Assembly (NCBI RefSeq): GCF_000425585.1
Contig: NZ_KE384402.1
Span: forward strand, 4,204-68,203
Reading direction: 5' to 3'
DNA from: Terrimonas ferruginea DSM 30193
Lineage (GTDB): Bacteria > Bacteroidota > Bacteroidia > Chitinophagales > Chitinophagaceae
Length of the DNA: 64,000 bases
Part shown: piece by piece, positions 8,298 to 16,061 of the stretch
Layout of the letters: every line of letters begins with the position of its first letter
Numbering within the stretch: position 1 is the first letter of the stretch
Notes under the pieces: generated by a model
Seen by the model: the letters and a program-made list of their open reading frames with translations, nothing else
The model's database searches: none
What the model was told of the DNA's origin: nothing
Position numbers and translations under genes: made by a program

Positions 8298-8897
8298 ATG
8301 AAGCTTATTAAACTATCTGCTTTACCCCTTCTTTTCTGCTGCATACTGGCTTCTTCCTGCGAAAAAGAGTATAACGAGAATGGAACCGAATACGTTAAAA
8401 ACGACCTGCCGGTGACCGGCGCCCAGGTGTCTCCCCAGGCTTCACCTTCAAGTGGTACCGGCAAACTGACGGCAAGCTATAGCAAGCGTACAAAACTGCT
8501 GACCTATTCACTTTCCTGGTCAGGATTGTCTGACAGTGTAATGGCCATCCGTATCAGCGGCCCTGCCCCTGTTGGTTATGGAGCATTCCGCGCGGGCTAT
8601 GCACCTGCTGCGGCCACCGCCGACACCACCACTCCTTACAATGTATTGCAACAAGTTACCGGCACACTGCTGACTTCGGCCAATACCAGCCAGTTCGTTT
8701 CTACCAAAAAACTCCCGGCTACAGGTTCTTATACAGGCACCATCCTGATCGACGGTGTTAAATTCAAGGAAGTAGACCTGATGAACGGACTGTACTTCAT
8801 CACCATTCACTCTAAAACAATTTTGCCCGGAACGGCTCCTGCCAACCTGTTCTACCGCTGGTACGGTGAAATCCGCGCACAGTTGAAAGTAAATTAA
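8298..8897 (+). CDS. CHRD domain-containing lipoprotein
   Basis: 199 residues from MKLIKLSALPLLFCCILASSC, a lipoprotein signal with lipobox ASSC. The longer reading from 8259 puts 13 polar residues before this signal, so I reject it. The mature part resembles a CHRD domain: VTGAQVSP, then GTGKLTASYSKRTKLLTYSLSWSGLSDSVMAIRISGPA (the family pattern of GTG, LTY, WSGL and the HIHG-like position). Near the C-terminus come LYFITIHSK and an EIRAQL ending that matches the usual YVNIHT and GEIRGQL positions. The histidines of the HIH motif are replaced here (MAIRISG). Function in bacteria is unknown. It probably faces the periplasm or surface. Confidence 0.75.
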   Translation: MKLIKLSALPLLFCCILASSCEKEYNENGTEYVKNDLPVTGAQVSPQASPSSGTGKLTASYSKRTKLLTYSLSWSGLSDSVMAIRISGPAPVGYGAFRAGYAPAAATADTTTPYNVLQQVTGTLLTSANTSQFVSTKKLPATGSYTGTILIDGVKFKEVDLMNGLYFITIHSKTILPGTAPANLFYRWYGEIRAQLKVN

Positions 8898-8923
8898 TCC
8901 CGATATTTGCAACTTTATATAAG

Positions 8924-8953
8924 CGTCCAGCCTCCGGGTTGGACGTTTTTTTT
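8924..8953 (+). terminator. Intrinsic terminator of the CHRD gene
   Basis: CGTCCAGCC-tccg-GGTTGGACG hairpin followed by T8. The T-run overlaps the stop codon of the convergent SET gene (8952-8954), so the two genes share this end. Confidence 0.85.
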
Positions 8954-9341
8954 ATGCCTGGCTCACATCAAACCACACGGGCTTTTCATCGTTCCAGTCG
9001 CCATTGTAATTGGTAAATAACTCTTCTCCTTCTGCTATATCCCGCACCGTACGTATTGACATGGTATCATTGTCGTAATTCATTTCATACTCGCAATTGG
9101 CCTTGTAAGCATGATTATAAACTGCGAGCCAGCCAAGTGCCATGCAGCAGGCACCGTTATCGCCTTCCCATTCAAAAATATAATCGTGCAGGAGGGTCTG
9201 ATCGAGCAATTCCCGTTCGCGTGCTCTCATTACGATCACCGGTGAGGATTCAATAAGCGTACCTGCGGAAATGGCTTCGCGCGTGTAAACGCCTCTGCCC
9301 CGGCCGGGCGATTCAGCGATATATAAAAAAGGTAAGACCAT
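8952..9341 (-). CDS. SET domain protein-lysine methyltransferase, minimal
   Basis: 129 residues that are essentially only a SET domain. Visible motifs are the N-terminal substrate loop GRGRGVYTREAISAGTLIE, the NHAYKANCEY core (the family NHxxxPN/NC position that binds S-adenosylmethionine) and the C-terminal EGEELFTNYNG with the catalytic Tyr. There is no cysteine-rich post-SET region. Small bacterial SET proteins methylate lysines of unidentified protein targets, so the substrate here is unknown. It is convergent with the CHRD gene and divergent from mgtE. A TATTTTTG box lies at 9359-9366. Confidence 0.85.
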   Translation of the reverse strand: MVLPFLYIAESPGRGRGVYTREAISAGTLIESSPVIVMRARERELLDQTLLHDYIFEWEGDNGACCMALGWLAVYNHAYKANCEYEMNYDNDTMSIRTVRDIAEGEELFTNYNGDWNDEKPVWFDVSQA

Positions 9342-9414
9342 GGTAAACGGTTATCCGGCAAAAATAAAAAGTGGCGGTCACGAATTCTTCATCTGTACCC
9401 TTGCATGATCTTTG

Positions 9415-9422
9415 TAAATTTG
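9415..9422 (+). promoter_or_regulatory. -7 box TAAATTTG of mgtE, 4 nt from the ATG
   Basis: TAAATTTG is followed by ACGC and the ATG at 9427. A weak TCTG lies 19 bases upstream. No Mg-sensing leader can fit in such a short 5' end. Confidence 0.55.
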
Positions 9423-9426
9423 ACGC

Positions 9427-10821
9427 ATGGCAGAAGATCAGACAATGCATAGCACCCTGCAGGAACAATTTGAAGCCGTTATACAAACGGAAGACAAATT
9501 GCAGATCAGGGATTTTCTGAATCACCAGAACATCAGTGATGTGGCGGACCTCGTGTACGAATTTCCCGACTACGAGAGCAGCATCATCGCCAATATGCTC
9601 ACACACCGCGCGGCCAGCGTGTTCAAGATACTGGAATTTCCCACGCAGAAGCGGATTATCCAGAACCTCCCGCCCAACACCATCGCCTCCCTGCTCAACG
9701 AACTCCCCGCGGATGACCGCACCGACTTCCTGGAAGAACTGCCCAGCAATGCCGTGCGTGAACTGATCAAACTGCTCGACCCCCAGGAAAGAAAGATCAC
9801 CCTGTCGCTGCTCGGCTACCCCGAAAACAGTATCGGCCGCCTGATGACGCCCGATTACGTATACGTATATTCCGATAATACCATCGAGGAAGTGTTTGCC
9901 ACCATCCGCAAATACGGCAAAGACAGTGAAACCATCAACGTTATTTACGTTATCAATAAAAAAGGCGAACTGCTGGATGATATCCGCATCCAGGAATTCA
10001 TCCTCAACAGCCCGGATAAAAAAGTATCCGAACTGATGGACGGCCGTTTTGTGGCCCTGCGCCCCGACGATGACCAGGAAACAGCCAGTGAAGTGTTTAA
10101 AATGAATAACCGCGTGGCATTGCCCGTGGTCAGCAGCAGCAACAAACTGCTGGGCATCGTTACCATCGACGACATGCTCTGGGTAGCCAGTGAAGAGTTC
10201 AGCGAGGACATGCAGAAAATGGGTGGTACGGCGGCGCTGGAACAACCCTACCTCGAGATGCCGATCTTCCAGTTGTTCCGCAAACGCGCCATCTGGCTCG
10301 TGATCCTTTTCCTGGGTGAAATGCTGACCGCAACCGCCATGGCCTATTTTGAAGAAGAGATCCAGAAAGCGGTAGTGCTCGCGCTTTTCGTGCCGCTGAT
10401 CATTTCCAGCGGCGGCAACAGCGGCTCGCAGGCTTCCACGCTTATTATCCAGGCAATGGCCGTTGGGGAAATCACCATCAAAGAATGGTGGAGAGTGCTG
10501 CGCCGCGAGATCGTGTCAGGACTGCTGCTCGGAACCCTGCTGGGTATTATCGGCTTCGTCCGCATTTTCCTCTGGCATTCCTTCGCGCCCAATCTTTACG
10601 GCGAACATTGGCTGCCAATCGGGCTTACCGTCGGCATCACCTTGCTGGGCGTGGTTTTGTGGGGCACCCTGTCAGGCAGCATGCTGCCGATGGTCCTGAA
10701 GCGCCTCGGTGCCGACCCTGCTGTGAGCTCCGCACCTTTTGTCGCCACCCTGGTCGACGTCACCGGACTTGTTATTTATTTTTCCGTTGCGTACCTTTTA
10801 CTGACCGGCAGCCTCCTCTGA
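9427..10821 (+). CDS. mgtE: Magnesium transporter MgtE
   Basis: A 464-residue Mg2+ channel of the inner membrane. Domain order is the MgtE N domain (residues 1-125, helical with the LPPNTIASLLNELPADDRTDFLEELP repeats), a CBS pair (about 135-255, e.g. MTPDYVYVYSDNTIEEVFATI and VSELMDGRFVALRPDD), the plug helix, and five membrane segments from about residue 285. The pore-lining signature GGNSGSQASTLIIQAMAVGEI (about 335) is intact. Length is normal. It lies upstream of glmS on the same strand with a 127-bp gap that holds a separate -7 box, so the two are probably independent. Confidence 0.97.
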   Translation: MAEDQTMHSTLQEQFEAVIQTEDKLQIRDFLNHQNISDVADLVYEFPDYESSIIANMLTHRAASVFKILEFPTQKRIIQNLPPNTIASLLNELPADDRTDFLEELPSNAVRELIKLLDPQERKITLSLLGYPENSIGRLMTPDYVYVYSDNTIEEVFATIRKYGKDSETINVIYVINKKGELLDDIRIQEFILNSPDKKVSELMDGRFVALRPDDDQETASEVFKMNNRVALPVVSSSNKLLGIVTIDDMLWVASEEFSEDMQKMGGTAALEQPYLEMPIFQLFRKRAIWLVILFLGEMLTATAMAYFEEEIQKAVVLALFVPLIISSGGNSGSQASTLIIQAMAVGEITIKEWWRVLRREIVSGLLLGTLLGIIGFVRIFLWHSFAPNLYGEHWLPIGLTVGITLLGVVLWGTLSGSMLPMVLKRLGADPAVSSAPFVATLVDVTGLVIYFSVAYLLLTGSLL

Positions 10822-10907
10822 TCACCCGTTTATTTGCGCCCGGGCGCATTATTTACACCGGTTTTCCACGAGGCGGCCGCACAAATCCGCAACCGCGGGG
10901 AAATACT

Positions 10908-10915
10908 TATCTTTG
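10908..10915 (+). promoter_or_regulatory. -7 box TATCTTTG upstream of glmS
   Basis: Matches TAnnTTTG, 33 bases before the glmS ATG. No clear -33 TTTG is seen and there is no glmS ribozyme. Confidence 0.4.
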
Positions 10916-10948
10916 CTCACTTTAAACGCATGATCTAAACACCCTTAT

Positions 10949-12784
10949 ATGTGTGGAATTGTTGGATATACAGGACCAAGAGAAGCTTACCCGATAATTG
11001 TAAAAGGACTCAAACGATTGGAGTACCGCGGTTATGACAGCGCCGGCGTGGCATTGCAAAACGGCGGACTACATGTCTATAAGAAAAAAGGCAAAGTAGC
11101 CGATCTCGAAGATTCCATCGCCGGGAAAAATGTGCACGCCCATGTCGGCATCGGACACACACGCTGGGCCACGCATGGCGAGCCCAACGACCGCAATGCC
11201 CATCCGCATCAGTCGGCCAGCGGGCGACTGGCCATGATCCACAACGGTATCATTGAAAACTACGCACAACTCAAAAGCGAACTGGTAAAAAAAGGCTACG
11301 AGTTTAAAAGCGATACCGATACCGAGGTACTGCTCAACTTCATCGAAGAAATCCTCGTAAAGAATGATTGCTCACTGGAAGAAGCCATCCGTATCGCCCT
11401 CAAACGTGTGGTGGGTGCTTACGTAATCCTCCTGCTCGATGCAGAAAACCCCGATACTATCATCGCGGCACGCAAAGGAAGCCCGCTCGTGATCGGCGTG
11501 GGCAAAGGCGAACACTTTCTCGGCTCAGATGCTTCACCCATGCTCGAATACACCAAAGAAGTGGTGTATGTAAACGATTACGAGCTGGCCATTATCAAGC
11601 CCGATGAACTGATCCTGAAAAACCTGGGCAACGAGAAACTCACTCCCTACGTACAGAAACTTGATCTGGAACTGGCCTCCATTGAAAAAGGCGGCTACGA
11701 ACATTTCATGCTCAAAGAAATATTTGAACAACCGCAGACCATCAATGACTGCCTTCGCGGAAGACTCGACGCCGTAGCCGGCACCATCACCATGAGCGGC
11801 ATTCAGCAATATGCCGAACAAATCATGCAAACCAACCGCATCATCATGGTAGCCTGTGGCACCAGCTGGCATGCAGGACTGGTAGCAGAATATATTTTCG
11901 AAGAGCTTTGCCGCATCAACGTGGAAGTGGAATACGCATCGGAATTCCGTTACCGCAATCCGGTGATCAATCCGGGAGACGTGATCATTGCTATTTCACA
12001 AAGTGGTGAAACGGCAGACACCCTGGTGGCGATCGAGACCGCGAAGGAAAAAGGCGCCATTATACTTGGCGTGGTAAACGTGGTAGGCTCCTCCATTGCC
12101 CGCACATCGCATGGCGGTGCTTACACACACGCAGGACCCGAGATCGGCGTGGCAAGCACCAAAGCCTTTACCGCACAACTAAGCGTGCTCACCATGATTG
12201 CGCTGAAGGTTGGCTATATGAAAGGCACCATTCCCCAACAACGCTATCTGCGGCTGCTGAACGAACTCAACGAGCTGCCGGAGAAGGCAGCCTGGGTACT
12301 GCAACAACATGAAAAAATAAAAGCGATTGCAGAAAAATACAAAGATGCCCGTGACTTCCTGTATCTCGGCAGAGGTTACAATTTTGCCGTGGCACTCGAG
12401 GGCGCACTCAAGCTGAAAGAGATCTCTTACATCCATGCCGAAGGATATCCTGCTGCAGAAATGAAGCACGGCCCTATCGCACTGGTGGACGAAAATCTGC
12501 CTGTCGTATTCATTGCCACCAAAGACCCCTATCACGAAAAAGTGGTGAGCAATATGCAGGAGATCCGCGCGCGCAAAGGGCAGGTCATCTCCGTGATCAC
12601 GGAAGGCGACGAACACTCCGCGTCGTTGTCGCTGGACGTGATGATCATTCCCGAAGCTGATGAGATCGTGGCACCGATTCTCAGTGTTATTCCGCTGCAA
12701 TTGCTGGCTTATTATATCGGAGTTTCCAAAGGACTGGATGTAGACAAACCCCGCAACCTTGCCAAGTCTGTAACGGTAGAATAA
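10949..12784 (+). CDS. glmS: Glutamine--fructose-6-phosphate aminotransferase (isomerizing)
   Basis: A 611-residue cytoplasmic enzyme making glucosamine-6-phosphate, the first committed step of amino-sugar and peptidoglycan precursor synthesis. The N-terminal class II glutamine amidotransferase starts with MCGIVGY, where Cys2 is the nucleophile after Met removal. It continues with RLEYRGYDSAGVA and HTRWATHGEPNDRNAHPH. Two SIS domains follow (CGTSWHAGLVAEY and SQSGETADTLVAIETAK in the first, YLGRGYNFAVALEGALKLKEISYIHAEGYPAAEMKHGP in the second). The C-terminus is DKPRNLAKSVTVE, as expected. Length is normal and nothing is missing. The DUF4954 gene follows after 32 bp and may be co-transcribed. 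Confidence 0.98.
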   Translation: MCGIVGYTGPREAYPIIVKGLKRLEYRGYDSAGVALQNGGLHVYKKKGKVADLEDSIAGKNVHAHVGIGHTRWATHGEPNDRNAHPHQSASGRLAMIHNGIIENYAQLKSELVKKGYEFKSDTDTEVLLNFIEEILVKNDCSLEEAIRIALKRVVGAYVILLLDAENPDTIIAARKGSPLVIGVGKGEHFLGSDASPMLEYTKEVVYVNDYELAIIKPDELILKNLGNEKLTPYVQKLDLELASIEKGGYEHFMLKEIFEQPQTINDCLRGRLDAVAGTITMSGIQQYAEQIMQTNRIIMVACGTSWHAGLVAEYIFEELCRINVEVEYASEFRYRNPVINPGDVIIAISQSGETADTLVAIETAKEKGAIILGVVNVVGSSIARTSHGGAYTHAGPEIGVASTKAFTAQLSVLTMIALKVGYMKGTIPQQRYLRLLNELNELPEKAAWVLQQHEKIKAIAEKYKDARDFLYLGRGYNFAVALEGALKLKEISYIHAEGYPAAEMKHGPIALVDENLPVVFIATKDPYHEKVVSNMQEIRARKGQVISVITEGDEHSASLSLDVMIIPEADEIVAPILSVIPLQLLAYYIGVSKGLDVDKPRNLAKSVTVE

Positions 12785-12816
12785 CACCGCAGCCAAACGC
12801 TGTCCTCATCTTATCT

Positions 12817-15075
12817 ATGAACACAATTATCAGAAAACCGCTCGCTGAGCTCGGCTACAACTTTATTCCTGCGGAATATATTCCAAAGGGAAAAGATGAA
12901 TATTACCTGCGCTTCAAACAGAATCCGCGAAAAGATTATAAGGCGCTTACGGAAAAACAAATCAATCAACTGACAGCAGCCGGCAACAGTTCCGATAACT
13001 GGGAGCATGTGCTGATCACACCCGGTACCGACGTATCACTCATCCGCAACTGTAAATTCTTCGGCCTGGTGCGCATTGGTAAACTGGAACCTTATTCTGT
13101 AGAATACCACAGCCTGAAACTACCGGTCGGCTTATACAACAGCACCATCATCAGCAGCGATATCGGTGATTATGCGGCTATCGATAATGTCAACTTTCTC
13201 AGTCACTATATCGTTGGCAATGATGTAATACTCGTTAACATCAACGAACTCGCCTGCACCTCGCACAGTAAATACGGCAACGGCATTCTCAAAAAAGGGG
13301 AAAAAGAAAACATCCGTATATGGCTCGAGCTCTGCAATGAAAATGCAGGCCGCAGCGTATTACCCTTTGATGGAATGGAAGCCGGAGATGCCTGGCTTTG
13401 GACGCGTCACCGCGATGACGAAACATTGATGCAACGATTCAAGGAACTGACCGAAAAACGCTTCGACGATGTACGCGGACGATATGCCACCATCGGCGAC
13501 CGCACGGTTATAAAAAATACCCGCATCATCAAAGACGTACTCATCGGCAGCGATGCCTATATCAAAGGCGCCAACAAACTAAAAAACCTCACGATCAACT
13601 CCTCTGCGGAAGCGCGCTCACAGATCGGAGAAGGCTGCGAACTGGTCAACGGCATTATCGGTTATGGATGCCGGGCGTTCTACGGTGTAAAAGCAGTGCG
13701 CTTTATCATGGGTTCCTTTTCCCAACTCAAATACGGCGCGCGGCTGATCAACTCGTTCCTCGGTGACAACTCAACGATCTCCTGCTGTGAGGTGCTGAAC
13801 TCACTGATCTTCCCGGCGCATGAGCAACACCACAACAACTCTTTTCTCTGTGCCGCTTTATTGGGCGGACAAAGCAATATGGCGGCCGGTGCCACGATCG
13901 GTTCCAATCATAACTCAAGAGGTGCAGACGGCGAGATTGTTGCCGGCCGTGGCTTCTGGCCCGGTCTCTGCGTGAGTCTCAAACACAATTCACGTTTCGC
14001 TTGTTTTACCCTGATCGCCAAAGGCGATTTCCCTGCAGAGCTTTCCATCCCCATTCCTTTCTCGCTTATCAGCAACGATGTAAGCCGCGACCGGCTCACG
14101 ATCATGCCCGCGTACTGGTTTATGTACAACATGTATGCGCTGGCGCGGAATGAAGGAAAATATCTCTCCCGCGACAACCGCATTCAGAAAACGCAGCACC
14201 TGGAATATGATTTCCTGGCGCCTGACAGCGTTAATGAACTGTTTGATGCCCTGGCTATTTTTTGCGAAGCAACCGGCAAAGCATTTTTCCGGCAAAAGGA
14301 GAAGAAAGCAACAGCGGAACAATGCCGTCGAAAGGGCAAAGAACTATTGGAAGAAGCGCCTGAAAAAGTAGCAGGCCTCGAAATAATGGCAGACGGTTTT
14401 GAAAATACAAAACGTCCGGTTGTATTACTGAAAGTGGCGGAAGCCTACCGCATTTTCAAAGAGCTCATCATTTATCATGGTGTGTCGCAGCTGATGGGAT
14501 ATATCCGCGAAGAAAAACCGGAAGACTTCAACACTGTGCGTGATTACTTCTTTGCTGCACCTGACCGCGAACCCTGGCTCAATGTAGGTGGACAACTGAT
14601 CGCGCGTTCTGCGGTGCAGCAATTGATCGAAAAGATCAAAACCGGAGAAGTGGATCAGTGGAGCGAGATCCATGAGTTTTACCGCCTCGAAGGCGACCAA
14701 TATATTCATAACAAACGCGGCCATGCATTTGCCGCTCTGCGTGAGTGGCTGGCACTTTCTTCTTCAGCCTTTACACCAGCAGTGTTTGCGGGCCTGCTTT
14801 CACAGGCTTTGCAGACGCGCGAATGGATGACGGAGAACATTTACACTTCCCGCGCGAAAGACTACGCCAATCCATTCCGTAAAATGGTGTATGAGACCGA
14901 AAAGGAAATGGAGAAAGTGATCGGTGCGCTGAAGGACAACAGTTTTATTCTTCAGCAACAAGAGGAACAGGAAAAATTCCGCAAAGAGATTGCGCAATTG
15001 CAGCAACTGTATGCCCCGTCCAAAACAAAAGGGCATAAAAAAACCCTCCGTAAGGAGGGGTCAGTAAGCAATTAG
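12817..15075 (+). CDS. DUF4954 family protein with left-handed beta-helix
   Basis: A 752-residue cytoplasmic protein. Residues about 70-370 show hexapeptide-like strands typical of a left-handed beta-helix (TIISSDIGDYAAIDNVNFLSHYIVGNDVILVNI and later RTVIKNTRIIKDVLIGSDAYIKGANKLKN). A second repeat group contains GGQSNMAAGATIGSNHNSRGADGEIVAGRGFWPG. This resembles nucleotidyl- and acyltransferase folds, and the family is Bacteroidota-enriched with no assigned reaction that I know. The C-terminal third is helical with a coiled coil ending near residue 735 (QQQEEQEKFRKEIAQLQQLY). Its position just after glmS suggests a link to sugar-nucleotide metabolism, which is inference only. The last 12 codons read through a terminator-like hairpin. 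Confidence 0.85.
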   Translation: MNTIIRKPLAELGYNFIPAEYIPKGKDEYYLRFKQNPRKDYKALTEKQINQLTAAGNSSDNWEHVLITPGTDVSLIRNCKFFGLVRIGKLEPYSVEYHSLKLPVGLYNSTIISSDIGDYAAIDNVNFLSHYIVGNDVILVNINELACTSHSKYGNGILKKGEKENIRIWLELCNENAGRSVLPFDGMEAGDAWLWTRHRDDETLMQRFKELTEKRFDDVRGRYATIGDRTVIKNTRIIKDVLIGSDAYIKGANKLKNLTINSSAEARSQIGEGCELVNGIIGYGCRAFYGVKAVRFIMGSFSQLKYGARLINSFLGDNSTISCCEVLNSLIFPAHEQHHNNSFLCAALLGGQSNMAAGATIGSNHNSRGADGEIVAGRGFWPGLCVSLKHNSRFACFTLIAKGDFPAELSIPIPFSLISNDVSRDRLTIMPAYWFMYNMYALARNEGKYLSRDNRIQKTQHLEYDFLAPDSVNELFDALAIFCEATGKAFFRQKEKKATAEQCRRKGKELLEEAPEKVAGLEIMADGFENTKRPVVLLKVAEAYRIFKELIIYHGVSQLMGYIREEKPEDFNTVRDYFFAAPDREPWLNVGGQLIARSAVQQLIEKIKTGEVDQWSEIHEFYRLEGDQYIHNKRGHAFAALREWLALSSSAFTPAVFAGLLSQALQTREWMTENIYTSRAKDYANPFRKMVYETEKEMEKVIGALKDNSFILQQQEEQEKFRKEIAQLQQLYAPSKTKGHKKTLRKEGSVSN
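15043..15060 (-). terminator. Terminator-like hairpin inside the DUF4954 C-terminal codons
   Basis: CCCTCC-gtaa-GGAGGG. On the minus strand it is followed by T7, while on the plus strand it has A7 before it and no T-run after. It therefore looks like a terminator for leftward transcription coming out of the 15.1-15.7 kb block, although it encodes the tail LRKEGS of DUF4954. Confidence 0.5.
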
Positions 15076-15158
15076 CATGTGGCGTATAGATAGAAAAATC
15101 GTTTATTTCGGTATTGTGCCTGCTAATATAGTCAAAAAATCAAAAAAGAGTGAGGAGT

Positions 15159-15196
15159 TTTAAGTATTAAGTTTTAAGTTACAAGTATTGAGTAAA
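15159..15196. repeat. Family B arm (AAGTNNT units)
   Basis: Units AAGTATT, AAGTTTT, AAGTTAC, AAGTATT and GAGTAAA immediately before the first 187-bp unit. Together with the C arm at 15624-15693 it brackets the large non-coding block between two convergent genes. Confidence 0.7.
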
Positions 15197-15198
15197 TT

Positions 15199-15385
15199 CT
15201 CCCTGGTTCGTATACACCACGACTGCTCGCAAGATTTTAAACCCTTTCAATCCGGCATCACCCCTCCGTTGGCCTCCAGACCAACGGACCTGCTCATCCC
15301 TGAGTCCGGTACGAAGTTGACCTTAACCTGTCAAAGAAACCTAGCGCTTGCTTGTTGGTCGGGAGAACAACAAGGGCGCTAAAAT
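15199..15385. repeat. 187-bp structured tandem unit, copy 1
   Basis: Begins with CTCCCTGGTTCGTATACACC, half of the family E palindrome. A 138-bp core follows (15243-15380) and matches copy 2 at 137 of 138 positions. The core has two inverted repeats: CCGTTGG/CCAACGG (15266-15272 and 15281-15287), and near its end CTTGTTG/CAACAAG nested inside AGCGC/GCGCT (about 15343-15380). The first 44 bases differ far more between copies than the core does. A 64-codon reading frame covers the unit but its start lies outside the repeat and it has no protein-like features. Confidence 0.85.
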
Positions 15386-15572
15386 CTCCCTGGTTCATGT
15401 ACATACCACAACTGTTCGGAGGATTTTAAAACCTTTCAATCCGGCATCACCCCTCCGTTGGCCTCCAGACCAACGGACCTGCTCATCCCTGAGTCCGGTA
15501 CGAAGTTGACCTTAACCTGTCAAAGAAACCTCGCGCTTGCTTGTTGGTCGGGAGAACAACAAGGGCGCTAAC
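15386..15572. repeat. 187-bp structured tandem unit, copy 2
   Basis: Second direct copy, exactly 187 bp downstream of the first. Its core (15432-15569) differs by a single A-to-C change just before the terminal hairpin, which turns the outer pair AGCGC/GCGCT into a four-pair GCGC match. A third, broken copy begins at about 15588 and contains only the palindrome part. Confidence 0.85.
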
Positions 15573-15587
15573 TAAAGAGAGTAAACT

Positions 15588-15618
15588 CTCCCTTGGTTCG
15601 TGTGTAAACGAACCAGGG
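15588..15618. repeat. Family E palindrome with GGGA/TCCC extension
   Basis: CTCCCTTGGTTCG, then TGTGTAAA, then CGAACCAGGGA: an inverted repeat around a variant of the GGTTCGTGTATACACGAACC core. It is the start of an incomplete third 187-bp copy. Confidence 0.7.
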
Positions 15619-15623
15619 AAATC

Positions 15624-15693
15624 CATTCACGATTCACCATTGACGACTGACGATTCACCATTGACGACTGACGATTCACCAACGACGATTCAC
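15624..15693. repeat. Family C arm (7-base ATTCACG/ATTGACG units)
   Basis: About nine units of the pattern ATTSACN or CGACTGA, running up to the A-run of the terminator at 15699. It is the mirror orientation of the plus-strand TGAATGG arms found elsewhere. Confidence 0.7.
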
Positions 15694-15698
15694 AAAAA

Positions 15699-15722
15699 AT
15701 CCCCCACATTACTGTGAGGGAT
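15699..15722 (-). terminator. Terminator of the small alanine-rich lipoprotein gene
   Basis: ATCCCTCACA-gtaa-TGTGGGGGAT on the minus strand (one C-A mismatch) followed by T6. It lies 22 bp after the stop codon at 15745-15747. Confidence 0.8.
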
Positions 15723-15744
15723 TCGTAAAAAACATAGCAAAAAA

Positions 15745-15987
15745 TTATTTAGCCTTTGCGCTGTCAACTTTCATTTTCAGAGAGTCGAGTTTTTGGTTAG
15801 CGCTGTCAACCTTGTTGTTCAGGGTGTCAGCAGCCATTTTCTGAGCAGCAGCAATGCTGTCAGCTTGTACGCGAGCTACAGAATCAGCGATGCGTACAGA
15901 ATCTTCAGCGCTTACTTTGTTTTCAGCTTCGTTGTTGCAAGCTGCGAAAGCAACTGCGATGAACGCGATAGCGAATACTTTTTTCAT
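15745..15987 (-). CDS. Small helical lipoprotein
   Basis: 80 residues from MKKVFAIAFIAVAFAACNNE, a lipoprotein signal with lipobox FAAC. A longer frame from 16041 covers the promoter and is not the start. The mature part is a single low-complexity amphipathic helix rich in Ala, Asp, Ser, Lys and Val, with heptad-like VDSA/LDSL repeats (NKVDSANQKLDSLKMKVDSA). It looks like a small coiled-coil outer-membrane-anchored protein of the Lpp kind in form, though not in sequence. I do not recognise the family. A strong promoter and a terminator frame it as a one-gene unit. Confidence 0.8.
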   Translation of the reverse strand: MKKVFAIAFIAVAFAACNNEAENKVSAEDSVRIADSVARVQADSIAAAQKMAADTLNNKVDSANQKLDSLKMKVDSAKAK

Positions 15988-16011
15988 TTGTGGTTTTAAT
16001 TTTTGAGGAGG

Positions 16012-16042
16012 CAAAAATACTCGCCGTTTTGATTTCTGCAAA
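16012..16042 (-). promoter_or_regulatory. Promoter TTTG-N19-TATTTTTG of the small lipoprotein
   Basis: TTTG (16039-16042) and TATTTTTG (16012-16019) on the minus strand with exactly 19 bases between. The leader is about 20 nt. Confidence 0.75.
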
Positions 16043-16061
16043 TATCTCTTTTCCCCATACC

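Noticed and set aside
9313-10245. 310-codon frame opposite mgtE
   Set aside because: Antisense to the MgtE N and CBS domains. His/Phe/Val-rich shadow without motifs.
10822-10948. glmS ribozyme upstream of glmS
   Set aside because: The 127-bp gap lacks the ribozyme core; only a -7-like box is visible.
15188-15382. 64-codon frame through the first 187-bp repeat unit
   Set aside because: Its start lies outside the unit, copy 2 has no equivalent start, and the peptide has no domain. The repeat looks structural.
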